Below, piece after piece: positions 1 through 11,170 of a stretch of DNA of 64,000 nt; positions within the stretch are counted from its first letter, which is position 1; every line of letters begins with the position of its first letter. Both the position numbers and the translations under genes were made by a program. Under the pieces are notes generated by a model that was given only the letters and a program-made list of their open reading frames with translations, was not told the origin of the DNA and searched no databases. Origin of the DNA: Astropecten irregularis (Eukaryota > Echinodermata > Asteroidea > Paxillosida > Astropectinidae); the NCBI GenBank assembly GCA_963971285.1, contig OZ020244.1, positions 31,558,001 to 31,622,000 of the forward strand, given 5' to 3'.

Positions 1-409
1 TTTATTGGCAAACTGTATTGAACAAAACCCCACCTTTTGAGGAAATGATGCAAGATCATGACAGAAGATTTCAACCTCTATGTCACAGGTTTAGCGAAAA
101 GAGTTCAGGTCTAGTAAAATGTTTCAGTTACTAGACCTGCGGTCCAGAACCTTTTTTTAAGAAATTTGAGCCCTGTATACATTGAATTCATCGAGCAAAC
201 AATTTGGTAAGATGTGTCTTTTGCTGACTAGGTAATGCTTGGGATCTGCATGTGGGAATAAGGAAGTCTCTTAGATTGAAATAACTGGATCTTTTGAAAA
301 GACTAAGGGGCTTTTTATGGGGTGGTGGTGGGTGGGGAGGGTTCCAATCACGTGACAAGACAAAAAAAAACTGAATCAAGATCAGCTTGTGCTTCAAGGA
401 CCAAATTAC
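1..409 (-). other. Sequence downstream of exon 4 (intron or 3' end)
   Basis: This lies 3' of the last recognised coding exon on the minus strand. The exon 4 frame continues across 409-348 and meets a stop codon at 348-350, so the gene could end here. However, a strong donor-like site (AAG|GTAATT) sits at 412-404, so this may instead be the start of another intron. An AATAAA hexamer on the minus strand occupies positions 1-6 at the very edge of the window. No other gene is visible. Confidence 0.4.
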
Positions 410-2381
410 CTTCCGGATGCGGGCCTAGGGTGTTATGGTAAAAGCCATGATCGCTATGAATGGGCGGGGCCCCGCTCTGCCTTAAAACTGACTGCATGTC
501 GTCACCCACCTGGGTTGTGGATTTCTGTGCGGTGGGCGGGTCTTGGGCGTGGATTTGTAAAGATGCGGCAAACTGTTCGTCGCGGTCGTCAACAAAATCA
601 AGGTTAGTGTCAATGGCAAGGGCGTCTATATTATTTGAGTTGTTGGAATTGTTGTTAGCGCTGATAAGCAGCTGGTTATCCAGTGTGCCACGTGGATTAG
701 TTTGAGCACCACTCAGCTTGTTGGTGTAAAACTGCCGACGGGCCTCCACCAGCGAGTCCGACCGCCGCACCGTCACCGGTGTGGCCGGCAGAGGACCGGC
801 ATTCTTGTTGGTGTCGGGCTTGCCGCAGAGCGGTGTCGCAGTGGGAGAAGTGATAGTAGGAGTGGAAGTGTATGAAGAAGAAGAAGAAGCATTAGTCTTT
901 TGTGGTATGAGAGTGGGCTTGTTTGGCGGTACTGGCGGAGGGGTACCTCGTGGGGAGACGGTGCGCTTGGCTGGAGGCGTGAACACGGGTGGCTGGACTC
1001 CCTGTTTGGATGGCTGGACGATGGAGCCTGAAGAGGTGGGAGTCGTGCCGCCAGCAACCGCGGATGGACTCGGCGGGTTTATTTTGGAGACCGGGCCTGT
1101 GGGCTGGGTTGGTGTCGGTGGCTTGGATGTCTGTTGTTGCGGCTTCTTGGACATGTTCACCAAAGGTGATACGGCAGCTTTTGGTACACTAGGAGAGCCC
1201 ACTTTGGACATGGGGTGAAAGGCAATCGAAGACTGCGATCCTGGAAGCCCCGGTGCTGATATTTTCCTTGGACCAGACTTGAAAGCATCCACAGCCTTGA
1301 GGAACGGAGAGCTCGACAGGGCCGTTGGTCTCACCAGATTAGTAGCCGCAGGTTTTGGAGACGGAGCACTTAGCTGTTTTATACTCGGTCTCTCAAATTC
1401 CCCAGATCCTTTCCTGTTCTGCTGCGGTGACATGAGTGAGGACCTGGCCGTGCTTCCTGTACTCGATGGGATTTTACTGCCTCTCTGGGGTGGTGGGGAT
1501 GAGGTATTTGACCTGTTTAATCGATCCAGACTTGATGCTGGACTCAAAGTCTTTCCATTGCCTTTGCTGTACATCAACGAACCTTTCTGCTTTGCGGACG
1601 TTTTGACCTCTGTTCGACTATTGTCACTCTCTGTACTCTTGGTATCAGGTTGATTGCTGGTAGCTGGTTTAGTAGGGGTTCCATAGTGTGGTTGATAGCC
1701 TGTCTTTTGAGGTTTCCCCGTGATAGGTTTAGCGACAGACACCATAGGGCTCATGGGACTGCACAACTCCTCAGATCCAGAGGACGAACTCTCGGATTTA
1801 TCATACCTCGGAGGGGTTTTTATTCCTCTGGGTGTGCCAATCTTGCCTGTTTTGGCAGTTGTATTTGGAGACCCGGTTACTCTACCGAGAGGTTTATTAT
1901 TAACCTCTCTCCCATTGGTGGCAGAAGTGGTATTCTCATGATTCCCGTTGGAAGCATCGATGTGCCTCGCTTCGGCGAGGGACAGCTGTAGGTCGTTGAT
2001 GCAGTTGTTTGCTGCGTCTAGCTCTTCCCGGAGCTCCCGAGTCCTGTTCTCCTCCCGGTTGAGCTTGGCTCGGAGCTGTTCCCGCTCGATGTCAAACTCA
2101 GACAGCCGCTTCTCGATCCCGGCCTCCATCTTGGTGAATCTCTTCCTCTCCTTGTGGAGGCAGGCCTTGGCACTTGCCAGCTGGGCTTCCTTGACGATCA
2201 TCATGTCTTCCAGCTCCTCCATCCTCTGCTTCATCTCACCCAAGTCCATCAGGAGGACCTTGCGCTCATCCAGGATGACTTTGGCAAACTGTAAGTGCTT
2301 CTTGCGTTCGTGGACAAGGGCTGCTTGGGACCGCTTTGTCTCCTTCTCAAGCTTCTTCTGTTGAGCCTTTTCAAAGTCCAG
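410..2381 (-). CDS. CTTNBP2NL: CTTNBP2/CTTNBP2NL-like cortactin-binding protein, exon 4 (coiled coil end and Pro/Ser-rich tail)
   Basis: This is the largest coding exon: about 657 codons without a stop, read on the minus strand. The acceptor is clear (pyrimidine tract, then TTAAG|CTG at 2381) and the frame continues in phase 0 from exon 3. The first ~130 residues finish the coiled coil and include SEFDIEREQLRAKLNREENR, a signature of CTTNBP2 and CTTNBP2NL. The remainder is a disordered Ser/Thr/Pro-rich tail. It contains a TPPPVPPNKP motif (near 920-950) matching the PPPIPPKKP SH3-ligand region of the vertebrate proteins, which bind cortactin. An Asn-rich run lies near the C-terminus. The family acts at the actin cytoskeleton and in the striatin-PP2A (STRIPAK) complex. 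No ankyrin repeats are encoded here, which favours the CTTNBP2NL-like form. The 3' border is uncertain: either a donor at 410|409 or read-through to the stop at 348-350, which would give a total protein of 831 residues. Confidence 0.9.
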
Positions 2382-3980
2382 CTTAAAGAGAAAAGAGATA
2401 AAAAGAAAGAGAGAAAAAAATTCAATTTAAAGGTGAAAAGGAAAATTGTTCTTGAATGGTTAAAAGTACAAACACACCTGTCATCTTGGTGTGGAACTTT
2501 CCTGAATCAATCAAATTCCAACAAAACCTACTGTACATAAACAAAAATGGGGATATCTGGGGTGATGAGTTGATAAGAAAAAATCAAACTGAAAAAAAAA
2601 AAAAACGCAAAATGACATTATTCCCTAGAATAAAATATTAAAAATATTTTCTTCCTGCATTGTCAAATTTGGTTGCAGATTAAGTTAAACCTGCACAAGT
2701 TAATACAGGCCTAAAAGACATCACCTGAAAATTGATCTCCCACTAACAATAAGCTGACATCTAAATATAGGCTTTTAACCCTGATAAGCACATAACGGAA
2801 ACAAATGAAGGTCTCGAACTTCATCCATTTTTATACATCCCACGGGTACCATTACTGATAATGATCTCTCAGGTTTTTTTATGCCAGGATAAGTGTACTC
2901 AGTCAAGGTAATGTCTGCCGCTTTAAAGGCTCCTAGCCCTGGAAGGGACACAAAATCCATCACAGAACGAACTCCGGAGGCCCCCGATGGGGAGGGGGTG
3001 GGAGATGGGGGAAAGAAGTCCCGCATGATGGATGAAATACATGTACCCCTTGAGGCTGCTAAAGGACCTGGGAATTGGGATGATGAATTGGGGAATACCT
3101 CCCCGGTATCAAACGAGACCCCCATTCAACATAATTGTAGTCGGGTGTGCCCATAAGCGCTGTCGATTACAGCGGGCTTTCACAGTGAAAGCTCACTGAC
3201 AGAAATATGCTTAAAGATGGATGATTAACAAAACAGTCGGTGTTTTGGAGCAAAAAAAAAAAAAATCAAATGGCATGGAGATGAAATTTCCTGCTCGGAT
3301 GAGAAATTGCACGCTCTTTTAATACCTGTCCAACAGAGAGTGGTGTAAGAGGAAGCATGACAAAAATGTGCCTGATGAATTTTTTCCGGCCTTTAATTTG
3401 TAAATAGATACAGCACGTGTACAATGTGCATCTTGTGGACATGTACGTGCGTTCTGCTCGATGTTGAGGTGAATCAGGTCGCCAATCAAGCATGATGCCC
3501 ACTCAAGGCAAAAAATCTGAAATCATTTTAAGAGCGCCAGTACAACAGAAAACAATCTACATGTACTGTCTTCATTGAAGTCCTCAATCCTTCATAAGAG
3601 GTTTTTTTGGGGGAGGCGAGAGAATGATTTGCAGAAACTGCTGACAGCTCTGAGTGTAAGCTGCCTCTCACGGTTCGAGGGGAAAAGCTGATGAATCGAA
3701 GCACGATCATCAGTCGGCACGAGGGACAAGAGCTTACAGGAAGGGCCCTCTTAGCATGCTTAGTGTTTCATCGTAGCCCTCACAGACCGTGGAGTTCTGG
3801 AAAAGATGAAATGTTTTTTTGAAAGATACTGCCTGGGGAGGGTTTTGTAGTTCTGTGTGATGTCCCTGATGTGATGTGACACAGCTGGTTAACATAGACT
3901 GCTCATGACGGCTGTCATTCAACTGATCAAAATGTAAACCATTGCCCCCTTTTTCTGTGAATTCTAGCAACTGTTTTTTA

Positions 3981-4132
3981 TGCAAGTAATGAACAGCTGT
4001 TAACTATTCATCAGTCAAAATAATGACCTGATATTTATAAAATGCTTGGAGTTTTGGGAGGGGGGAAGGCCTGACGCGTTTTGATCCTAGCAGGCTCTTT
4101 ATCGAAGGATAAATTAAGCTTTCTTTTCTTAA
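3981..4132. repeat. MITE-like family D, copy 1 (partial)
   Basis: It shares the string family AATAATGACCTGA ... TGCTTGGAG ... GCCTGACGCGTTTTGATCC with copies at 14421, 17682, 53951 and 59727. Only one arm of the palindrome is preserved. It lies about 100 bp from the DIRS element end. Confidence 0.65.
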
Positions 4133-4280
4133 ATCTGGCTTTCTTAGCTTCTTCTAGCTTTTTGAATTTTAGAGTAAGGCATGGATTGAACAGCTACACT
4201 GACCCTTTGCTGGATTTTTAACAATTATATGCTCTCAGAATCCCCCCCACAGAAGTGTGGAAGGGGTCTACGAACGAGTA

Positions 4281-4419
4281 CTTACCTGTAGAGCCACTAC
4301 TTATGCATATTTCCCTAGACCGACAGGTATTCACGCTAAGAATTGATACAACAGCGCCCCCTATTGACCTACCCACAGTGCCCCGCGGCATGAATGCCAC
4401 GTAGGCGTCCTCTTTTCTC
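4281..4419. repeat. DIRS inverted terminal repeat (element 3' side)
   Basis: 139 bp beginning CTTACCTGTAGAGCCACTAC. By eye it is the exact reverse complement of 10211-10349. A further 40-bp extension (4241-4280, starting TCCCCCCCACAG) reaches the element end. Confidence 0.92.
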
Positions 4420-4477
4420 GGTTGAACTCAGGGCGGAATGCCCAAACATCGAGAATAGTGGGGAGGAGGGGGGGGAC

Positions 4478-4575
4478 GCTCTACAGGTAAGTACTCGTTC
4501 GTAGACCCCTTCCACACTTCTGTGGGGGGGAGTCTACTTCACTCGTCTTACCTGTAGAGCCACTACTTATGCATA
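4478..4575. repeat. DIRS internal complementary region (ICR)
   Basis: 4478-4531 is the reverse complement of the left end (4241-4294) and 4532-4575 is the reverse complement of the right end (10321-10364). The 98 bp therefore spell, on the opposite strand, the junction that forms when the two element ends are joined. This is the diagnostic DIRS arrangement, thought to template completion of both ends during circle formation. Confidence 0.92.
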
Positions 4576-4699
4576 GACTGGCACCGGCAAAAGGCGGTGG
4601 GTATGCGAGATGCTATTGTATACAGAAAGGGGCACTGTAACTAAGGCAATCCCTGGCATAACTTGTGTGCCCACCTAAGGGCAGGGCAAGGAGGCCAGG

Positions 4700-5902
4700 C
4701 AAGACATCTAAGTTTCAAAAAACTTATGAAGCAACAGCCTTAGCGAGGAGCAACCAATCACAAACCTGCCAGGGGCATTTATGTGAGGTTGCATCAGCAC
4801 CCATTGCGCTAACACGCGCAGAAGGGGATAATACGGATAGTAAAAAGCCCGAGGAATGACATATCGAATGATATGAGTACATCGGGATTCAAAGAAAATG
4901 TTAGAACAACCGGGGGACTCGGGATGCTGTCTGGATGATACCACCTACAGAAGCACCCCTAATGGAGGCCCACCCATGGAGGTAGGGCATGGTCCACCGT
5001 AAGTGGAGGTTGTTCCGACCTCATGCATCTGGGCTGAACTGGTGGCTCATGCCAATGGTACAAGCGCAGATGAGGGTATGGCCGAGACTAGCCAGTGAGC
5101 AAACGTGTTGCGAGAAGCCAGTCCATACAGCGGGGTTGATGAGATAAATAGTCTGGAATCAGGCAGCTCCGAGCGGCCTGGTTCGGTCGCTACACCACTT
5201 AAGAGCTCTGACCGGGCACCACAAACCGTAGTCCGGCACAGGCGAGAAGAATTTGATGACCAGGACAAAGAAATCCGGGGGTCAAATATCCTTGGTCAAG
5301 GAACCCGAACCTCGGGGTAAGAAAGACACCACCTGGTTCCCATCGGGTGCGGCATGCCTCCGATGAAAGGGGGTGGTAAAAGGAGGCTCGAACAGGGGCC
5401 TTAAAATCGTGGCCAGCGCGCTGAAGAAGGTCCCATGCATCAATAAGCCTGAGCGACAGGGGTACAAGACAGATGTGCGTCCCCCTGAGCAACAAGTGGA
5501 GAGCCCGATTATCCAACACAAACTGAGAGCCTGAGGGCCTCTGAGAACACCTGCTGTAGTCGAACGATGACTCCTAATCATGGAGGCCGCGTGGTCGCTT
5601 TCGACCAGGTAGGCTATACCCGAAAATCTGCAACCTCCCCTACAGAAGCATTTAGGGGATGCAGAGATCAGGTTCAGCACCATTTGGGAAAAACTGCAGT
5701 CGTAGATTTTCCTGGTAGATGCCCTGCGGCTGCAGGCTGCAAGAACTGCAGCTCGCTGCGGAAGGCTAACCATGTGAAGGGGATGCTTGGCACCACCCAG
5801 CACGTTAGGTGGAGGTCCTGCCGAGCCAGGTGACGGAAAGAAACCCGGGCTCGGCAGGAGCAGAATGTCTGCTCTATGCAGAAGAAAGACCGGCCAAAGC
5901 AT
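4700..5902 (-). pseudogene. DIRS tyrosine recombinase remnant
   Basis: Broken minus-strand frames resemble a DIRS/Ngaro tyrosine recombinase. At 5282-5902 the frame carries STRKIYDCSF followed later by RPLFEPPFT, matching the start of the recombinase core in position and spacing. At 5047-5268 a second frame carries SRLFISSTPLYG and NTFAHWLVSAI, resembling the segment before the catalytic C-terminal motifs. The final Arg/His/Tyr region near 4.7-5.0 kb is not readable in one frame. The enzyme would integrate the circular DNA copy; here it is dead. Confidence 0.7.
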
Positions 5903-6580
5903 TAGGGGGGCTGGGCAGCCTGGAGATCCAGGACTGGCAGGCCCAGAATGGGAGCTATGAGAAGGACCTTACAATCCTTATCTAGCTTGGTCACCACGCG
6001 AGGTATGAGGGCAAGTGCAGAAGGCATAAGCCAGCCAGCAGCCCGTTCCCCCGCATCACCAGCGCATACATCCGACATGTGTGGGGATTGGGGACCCTCA
6101 TGAGAGACCAGCAGCCGCTGGTAGCCCTGAGCGCAAAAAGATCGACCTGGGGCCGATCTAATAGCCGGAAGAAAGGCAAGGCAATCTGCATGCACAGAGA
6201 CCACTCTGTCGGCCGGATACACCTGCCTGAGAGAGAAGAGCATCGGCAATGGCGTTCTCTTCCCCCATGCGGTGCGCCGCTGAAGGCGTAAGCACTGATG
6301 GCAGGTGGTTCAAGTGAGTGCACATGGCTGGGCAGACCATGTCTCCCATCCATGGCACCACGTAAGAAACCACGGATGTGATGTCGCATCAGACGGGACA
6401 GACCAATCCGTAAGATAGGTCAGAACAGCCGGAGAGCATTGAATGACTCAAGCGATGCTCAGGGCCGCACTGGCCCGCTACCTGGTGTAGGTGGACGGAA
6501 GCACCCAAGCCAGAAAGTGAGATGACTATCGCAACAGATAGAGATGGATGAGGCCTACGAAAAGGCACGGCCCGACACAA
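5902..6580 (-). pseudogene. DIRS RNase H and linker remnant
   Basis: Overlapping minus frames show HLNHLPSV, then EENAIADALLSQAG (the usual N.vADaLSR end of RNase H), PTEWSL, RPQVDLFAL and ALIPRVVTKLDKDCKVLLIA. In this order these are hallmarks of the DIRS/Ngaro RT-RNase H to recombinase linker. The motifs fall in at least three frames, so several indels have accumulated. Confidence 0.75.
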
Positions 6581-7420
6581 TGTTGGGGACGTCCGGCAAA
6601 AATAGGAGGAGCGGGAGCGGCCAAGGAATGACCGGCACGCGATGGCTCAAGGGTTGAGGCCTCGACCGGTAAGGGGAGAGCAGGTGCAGCTGAATGACAC
6701 GCCACCTCAGCCTGCAGAGCAGGCCTACCAGACCGGCCATAAGGCCCAGCAGCTTGAATAAAGCTTGTACTGGGGCCATCGTCACCCGGGGACAGAGGGA
6801 TACGCATCGGCAAAGGTTTTGGCTGCGATCCTGCCCGGGCCGGGAAAGCCTTCTCCACACTCGCATGAAGGTTGGAGAGTGGGAGAGCCACTGGGATAAA
6901 TACAAGGAACCAAGTAAGGTTGAGAGCTGGCACTGCGGCCACACAACCCTGTCTATATGAGCCACTAGTCGAAGTACATGAGAAAAATCATGCCCTACCG
7001 ACGCAGTGCGCCAAACACCTACAATCTGGAGGTGGAGTGCCCTGAAGGGTTTAAAAACGGCAGTTGAAAAACCTCAAGTGATCCGGTCTGATAAGGCAAG
7101 AAGATACGCTTCCTTCAGATCCAGGCTTGCTCCCCATGCTGGCGTTCGGATAAGCTCGAGGGAAAAACCGAGTGTACCGACATGAAAGCGACAAAGGCAG
7201 AACAAGTCAAAGATGCCAGTTTAGAATCGGGCGCCATGTCCCAACCAATAAGGTTGACATGAGCCCCGATTGTGGCCCCTCTCGGGGGTAACATACGAAG
7301 TGCCCCTTTCTCGAGGAGGGAGACTATTACAGCCTCGAGAGAGCGGCACCCTGCTATATCGGTCACCACTGATGTGGGCCGAACGAGCATTTTCAATGGG
7401 GGTGGCAGTAAACCCGAACG
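6526..7420 (-). pseudogene. DIRS reverse transcriptase remnant
   Basis: The upstream end (7115-7396) has AVIVSLLEKGALRMLPP, resembling the conserved pre-fingers segment (LL.KGAIE.VPP) of DIRS RTs. The downstream end (6526-6942) has FKLLGLMAGLVG, followed by the L..R.VI.LHLLSPYR thumb/connection segment. The catalytic DD motif is not recognisable in a single open frame. Decayed and non-functional. Confidence 0.65.
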
Positions 7421-8829
7421 CGTAAGCTTCTAGCTTGGGCGAACGGGTCCAGCACCCAATGGTCAGGCCAACCCTGGAGACCCATGGAGGCAGCCTCCTC
7501 CTGGTCCCACAGCGGGCCCCACGGCGGGAGGGTAAATAACGTCCTGGCCGGGGGAGAAAACACAGCTTGGCCTCAGCTGACGTTGCCCTGTGGCAGGCTG
7601 GGGCTACCAGAGGTAAGCACAAGACGAGGTGATTGTTGGCCCTCCAAAAATACCACGAGTAGAACCGAGTAGGCTACGTCGGGGAATTATGAATGATGGC
7701 CTGCCTCTGCCCCGTGCCGAAATTGGGTGCGGTGGGGGCAGAAAAAACTCATGAGGTTTACCCCATTGGTAGACCTCAAACTCTTGGCTTTGGCAAGCCT
7801 GAAAACCTCAAGCTTCCCTGCAAGTGGAAAGGTCCCAGCAGGAGAAGGGCTTTGAGACTATCGCGGTCGCCCTGACCGAGATGGAGAACCTAGCACATTG
7901 CCCAGACGGGCCAAGGTGCAAGTGAAAAGAGTGCAATCAGCGTGTTCAAGGAATCGCTGACTCTTCTTCACAATTGGGAACCCAATATCCTGTGTGGAGC
8001 AAGGAGGTGACGCCCAAACAATGGCTGCCTACTTGTCCTTTGTTGTCATCGAGAAGGAAAGTTAACAATCCATCGCCGCTGAGAAACAAAAATAATCGCA
8101 CTCCAGAAACGGGTAAGCATGTCATTAAACAGTGGACATGGACCCGGAAATTCAATCGACACACTTGGTCCAATGCGATCGCCGGGAAAAACTTGTTGCC
8201 GGTCATCGCTGGGCCTTTCGACCCTGCGCGAAAATGACCTGTGGACCCACAGGACATGCTCCCCCTCATGTTGTTTTTTTTTTTTTGCAGGAGACAAAGC
8301 TCGGACTGTAACGGAAAAACCACTGCAGTAGGGCCACACACTCGACATCAGATAAATACCACAAGGGATGGGACGATTGTGGCGAAAAGGGATTATCCTG
8401 GGCGGCAGTAGAGACAGGCTGTCCAGTACGAATGCATGTGGTGTGGCTTACAATAGCTGAATGGCCTATCCTGAGACAATAGACGATGACTGGTATAGGC
8501 TCAAAGATTGAGGGGACGCTGGCGCATAGTTAGCGTGCGTGCGGTAAACTCCTTTGTCCACTAGCCACCCAACCGCAACCAACGATCGTGAGTGACTGAG
8601 CATGGAACACGGGATCGCCCTGCCGATCAACGGTGACTATCCGAATGAAAAGGCTGAGCCAAAAAATTCACCCCGTGAAAACAGGTCGATGCCCTTGCAG
8701 CGTTTGCCGCGGCAGGACCGCCTTGATAAATAAGCGTAGATGACCGAACCCGGCGAAGATTCGCGCGATCTTCGGTCTGACTTTTTTTTTTTTTTTTTTA
8801 ACTTATTTATTTAATTTTTTACTTTACAT

Positions 8830-10096
8830 TTATTTATTCTTTGTCCTTATCTTCGACGGACAGTCCCGCGGGGTGACCGAGGAAGGATACACTGCGGCCT
8901 GGGTCATCAGGACCCCGGAGCAACGTACATGTACAGTGTAGTAAGACCAAAGAACCCGAAACGACCGATGCTGACGGCCCGGGCTAGGCCCAGAATGGGC
9001 CACCCGCACCGTCCGCAGCCCGCCCGGCCAACGGCGCCCTGAGCCCAGTGGGCTGAGCGCGCGTTGCGCGAGATCGGAAAAAAGCCCCTCCCGGCATCGC
9101 GTGGAACTCGCCACCGTGCCGGGAAGGCCATGGGTGCACCGTGTCTGCGGAGCCTCGGAGGCTAGTCGGCTGAGACTGCCCCGGGTCCGGAGGTGCAGAG
9201 GGCATGGGCACACGGCCGAACCGCGTTTACCCTGGCGGCCGCCCTTTTTGGGTTTTGCTCTGGCTCTGGCAGAGGGAGTGTCCGCTGCGGCCTAGGATAT
9301 AGGGATCCCGGAGCAACGAATCGGGTCCGAAGAACCCGGTACGAGCGAGGCTGACGGACCGGGCGGGGGAGGCCCAGGCCGGGTCACCCGCAAGGTCCAC
9401 AGCTCGCCCGGCCAACGGCGCTCCGAGCCCAATGGGCTGAGCGTGCGTTGCGCGGTCGGGGAGACCGGACAAAAGCCCATCCCGGCATCGTGTGGCGCTC
9501 ACCACTGTGCCGGGAGGGTGCACCGTGTCTGCGGAGCCTCGGTGGTCAGTCTGCTGGGACTGCCCCGGGTCCTGAGGTGCGCGGTCGGGGAGACCGGACA
9601 AAAGCCCATCCCGGCATCGTGTGGCGCTCACCACTGTGCCGGGAGGGTGCACCGTGTCTGCGGAGCCTCGGTGGTCAGTCTGCTGGGACTGCCCCGGGTC
9701 CTGAGGTGCATAAGGCGCAGGGCACACAGTCGCACTGTGTTTACCCTGACGAGCGCCTTTCTTGGGTTTGGCTCTGGCAGAGGAGGCTGGTTTTATGGTA
9801 ACCTCGCCAGAGCCACCCTTGTTGTGTACCTTCCTAGTTCCGTCTGAACTGGCCGCGGACGGGGACCGGCTGAGGTCCCGAACCGGGCCGACGGAACTAC
9901 CCGCGCCCCCGGCCCGCTCAGGCTGGGGTTGTCGGGCAGGGGACTGCTGCTCGGGTAACGGGGTGTACCCGGCAGAGTCCGTACACGAGAGCACGGATAT
10001 CCGCCCTGGGGGGTGGCTTTTGTCCCCAGGATTTGCGGAACCTGCTCTATCTGATCGTTTCGTACCGCACCACAACAACACTACAAAAATACACAA
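8830..10096 (-). pseudogene. DIRS gag-like ORF1 with internal duplications
   Basis: An open frame of 289 codons runs from 10096 to 9227 on the minus strand, starting 115 bp inside the terminal repeat. It is rich in Gly, Pro, Arg and Ser and has no recognised domain. A second, diverged copy of much of it follows at about 9285-8885 in a shifted frame, implying a ~390-bp tandem duplication. Position and composition fit the ORF1/gag of DIRS elements; the function is inferred from order only. Confidence 0.6.
9452..9709. repeat. 129-bp tandem duplication inside DIRS gag
   Basis: Two copies with a period of 129 bp; the unit starts GCGGTCGGGGAGACCGGACA at 9452 and again at 9581. The period equals 43 codons, so the reading frame is kept and the protein repeats APQDPGQSQQTDHRGSADTV. 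The copies look identical, so the duplication is young relative to the decay of pol. A diverged third copy lies at about 9060-9200. Confidence 0.9.
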
Positions 10097-10210
10097 GAAG
10101 AAACACTAAAACTCTACAAACGTTGTTTACAAAATACCTTTAATACTGAAAGCTCTTTTGCGTGAAATCACGGATGGAACGTAAACACGTCCTACCCGCC
10201 CTGACGCTAA

Positions 10211-10349
10211 GAGAAAAGAGGACGCCTACGTGGCATTCATGCCGCGGGGCACTGTGGGTAGGTCAATAGGGGGCGCTGTTGTATCAATTCTTAGCGTGAA
10301 TACCTGTCGGTCTAGGGAAATATGCATAAGTAGTGGCTCTACAGGTAAG
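10211..10349. repeat. DIRS inverted terminal repeat (element 5' side)
   Basis: The exact reverse complement of 4281-4419, followed by a 15-bp outer extension to 10364. It marks the 5' end of the element in its minus-strand orientation. Confidence 0.92.
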
Positions 10350-11124
10350 ACGAGTGAAGTAGACACATGAATTTGCCTGAACCAACCCTCAAAATCGAAT
10401 AAATGAGCAAAGCCAAATCGGATAATTTCAGATGATGAGACAAAAACTGCATCTGAAATCTTTCCCACATTCTGTTTCTAAACTTTGAATTCTAAAAAAA
10501 AAAAAACCATCAACAGTCCACAATTACTTATGGCACATCAACAAGCTAGGATTTTAAAAGCTTTCGGATTTCCGGGTAGCTTGGGTCGTCCATTAACTCA
10601 AATTCCCCTGACCCTACTACTTCACTAGCGAGGATGCATCTTTGATCCCACACACAAAATAGATACTTCTTTAAATCTTCCATGTGGACTGATTGTTTCA
10701 GGTTCATTTCAATGGTTCTATGTCCCTTTTATAAAATCTTTCAATATCCAAGGACCTCATATACATCTAAGTATGGAAATTTTTCTAATAAGATCAAGTG
10801 AAATACTGAACTGACTCCTTTGATCACTTAAATTTAATTCAGACTGTTGTAAAACAGAAACAGAAACAGTTAAAGTGCATAATTTTACAAAATCTGCAAT
10901 ATGGCCTACTCTTACACAATCCTACGAAGTCCTTTGAAATTCAATGGGAAATTTCTTTTGGGATTTAGAAATTATGTTAAAGCGAATGGGCGGTAAACAA
11001 GTCAATCAAAAAAATATTCAATTTATTGCTATTTACTGAATCAAATTGAATCATCAAATAATCTTAAGGGGAACTGGCTTGTTAGTTGTAAGCGATTGAA
11101 AAGCCAAGTGAAAAAAAGACAAAT

Positions 11125-11170
11125 TGACTGGAGCGGGATTTGAACCAACAACCTCAAGAATCCCGTACCG
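11125..11170 (-). repeat. tRNA-like SINE fragment
   Basis: On the minus strand this contains GGTTCAAATCCC, a good polymerase III B box, preceded by TTGAGGTTGTT and followed by an A/T-rich body. There is no complete tRNA cloverleaf, so it is read as a short SINE or tRNA-derived remnant. Confidence 0.4.

Larger units (their letters stand above)
4241..10364 (-). mobile_element. DIRS-type tyrosine-recombinase retrotransposon, complete ends, decayed coding region
   Basis: A 6.1-kb element read on the minus strand. The ends are defined by 139-bp inverted terminal repeats (4281-4419 and 10211-10349) with short unequal extensions (4241-4280 and 10350-10364). A 98-bp internal complementary region sits just inside the 3' terminal repeat. 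There is no DDE transposase. Minus-strand reading gives, in order, a gag-like region (about 10.1-8.8 kb), reverse transcriptase (about 7.4-6.5 kb), RNase H and linker (about 6.6-5.9 kb) and tyrosine recombinase (about 5.9-4.7 kb). This is the DIRS/Ngaro-type order. All pol parts are broken by frameshifts and stops, so this copy cannot be autonomous. It is markedly more GC-rich than the surrounding intron. Family knowledge: DIRS elements replicate through a circular intermediate integrated by the recombinase, without target-site duplication. Confidence 0.88.

Noticed and set aside
781..1218. 145-codon plus-strand frame
   Set aside because: It is the antisense shadow of exon 4 of the CTTNBP2NL-like gene, caused by its biased Pro/Ser codons.
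9443..9847. Plus-strand repeat-containing frame opposite the DIRS gag
   Set aside because: The element reads on the minus strand; the plus frame stays open only because the 129-bp duplication is a multiple of three.
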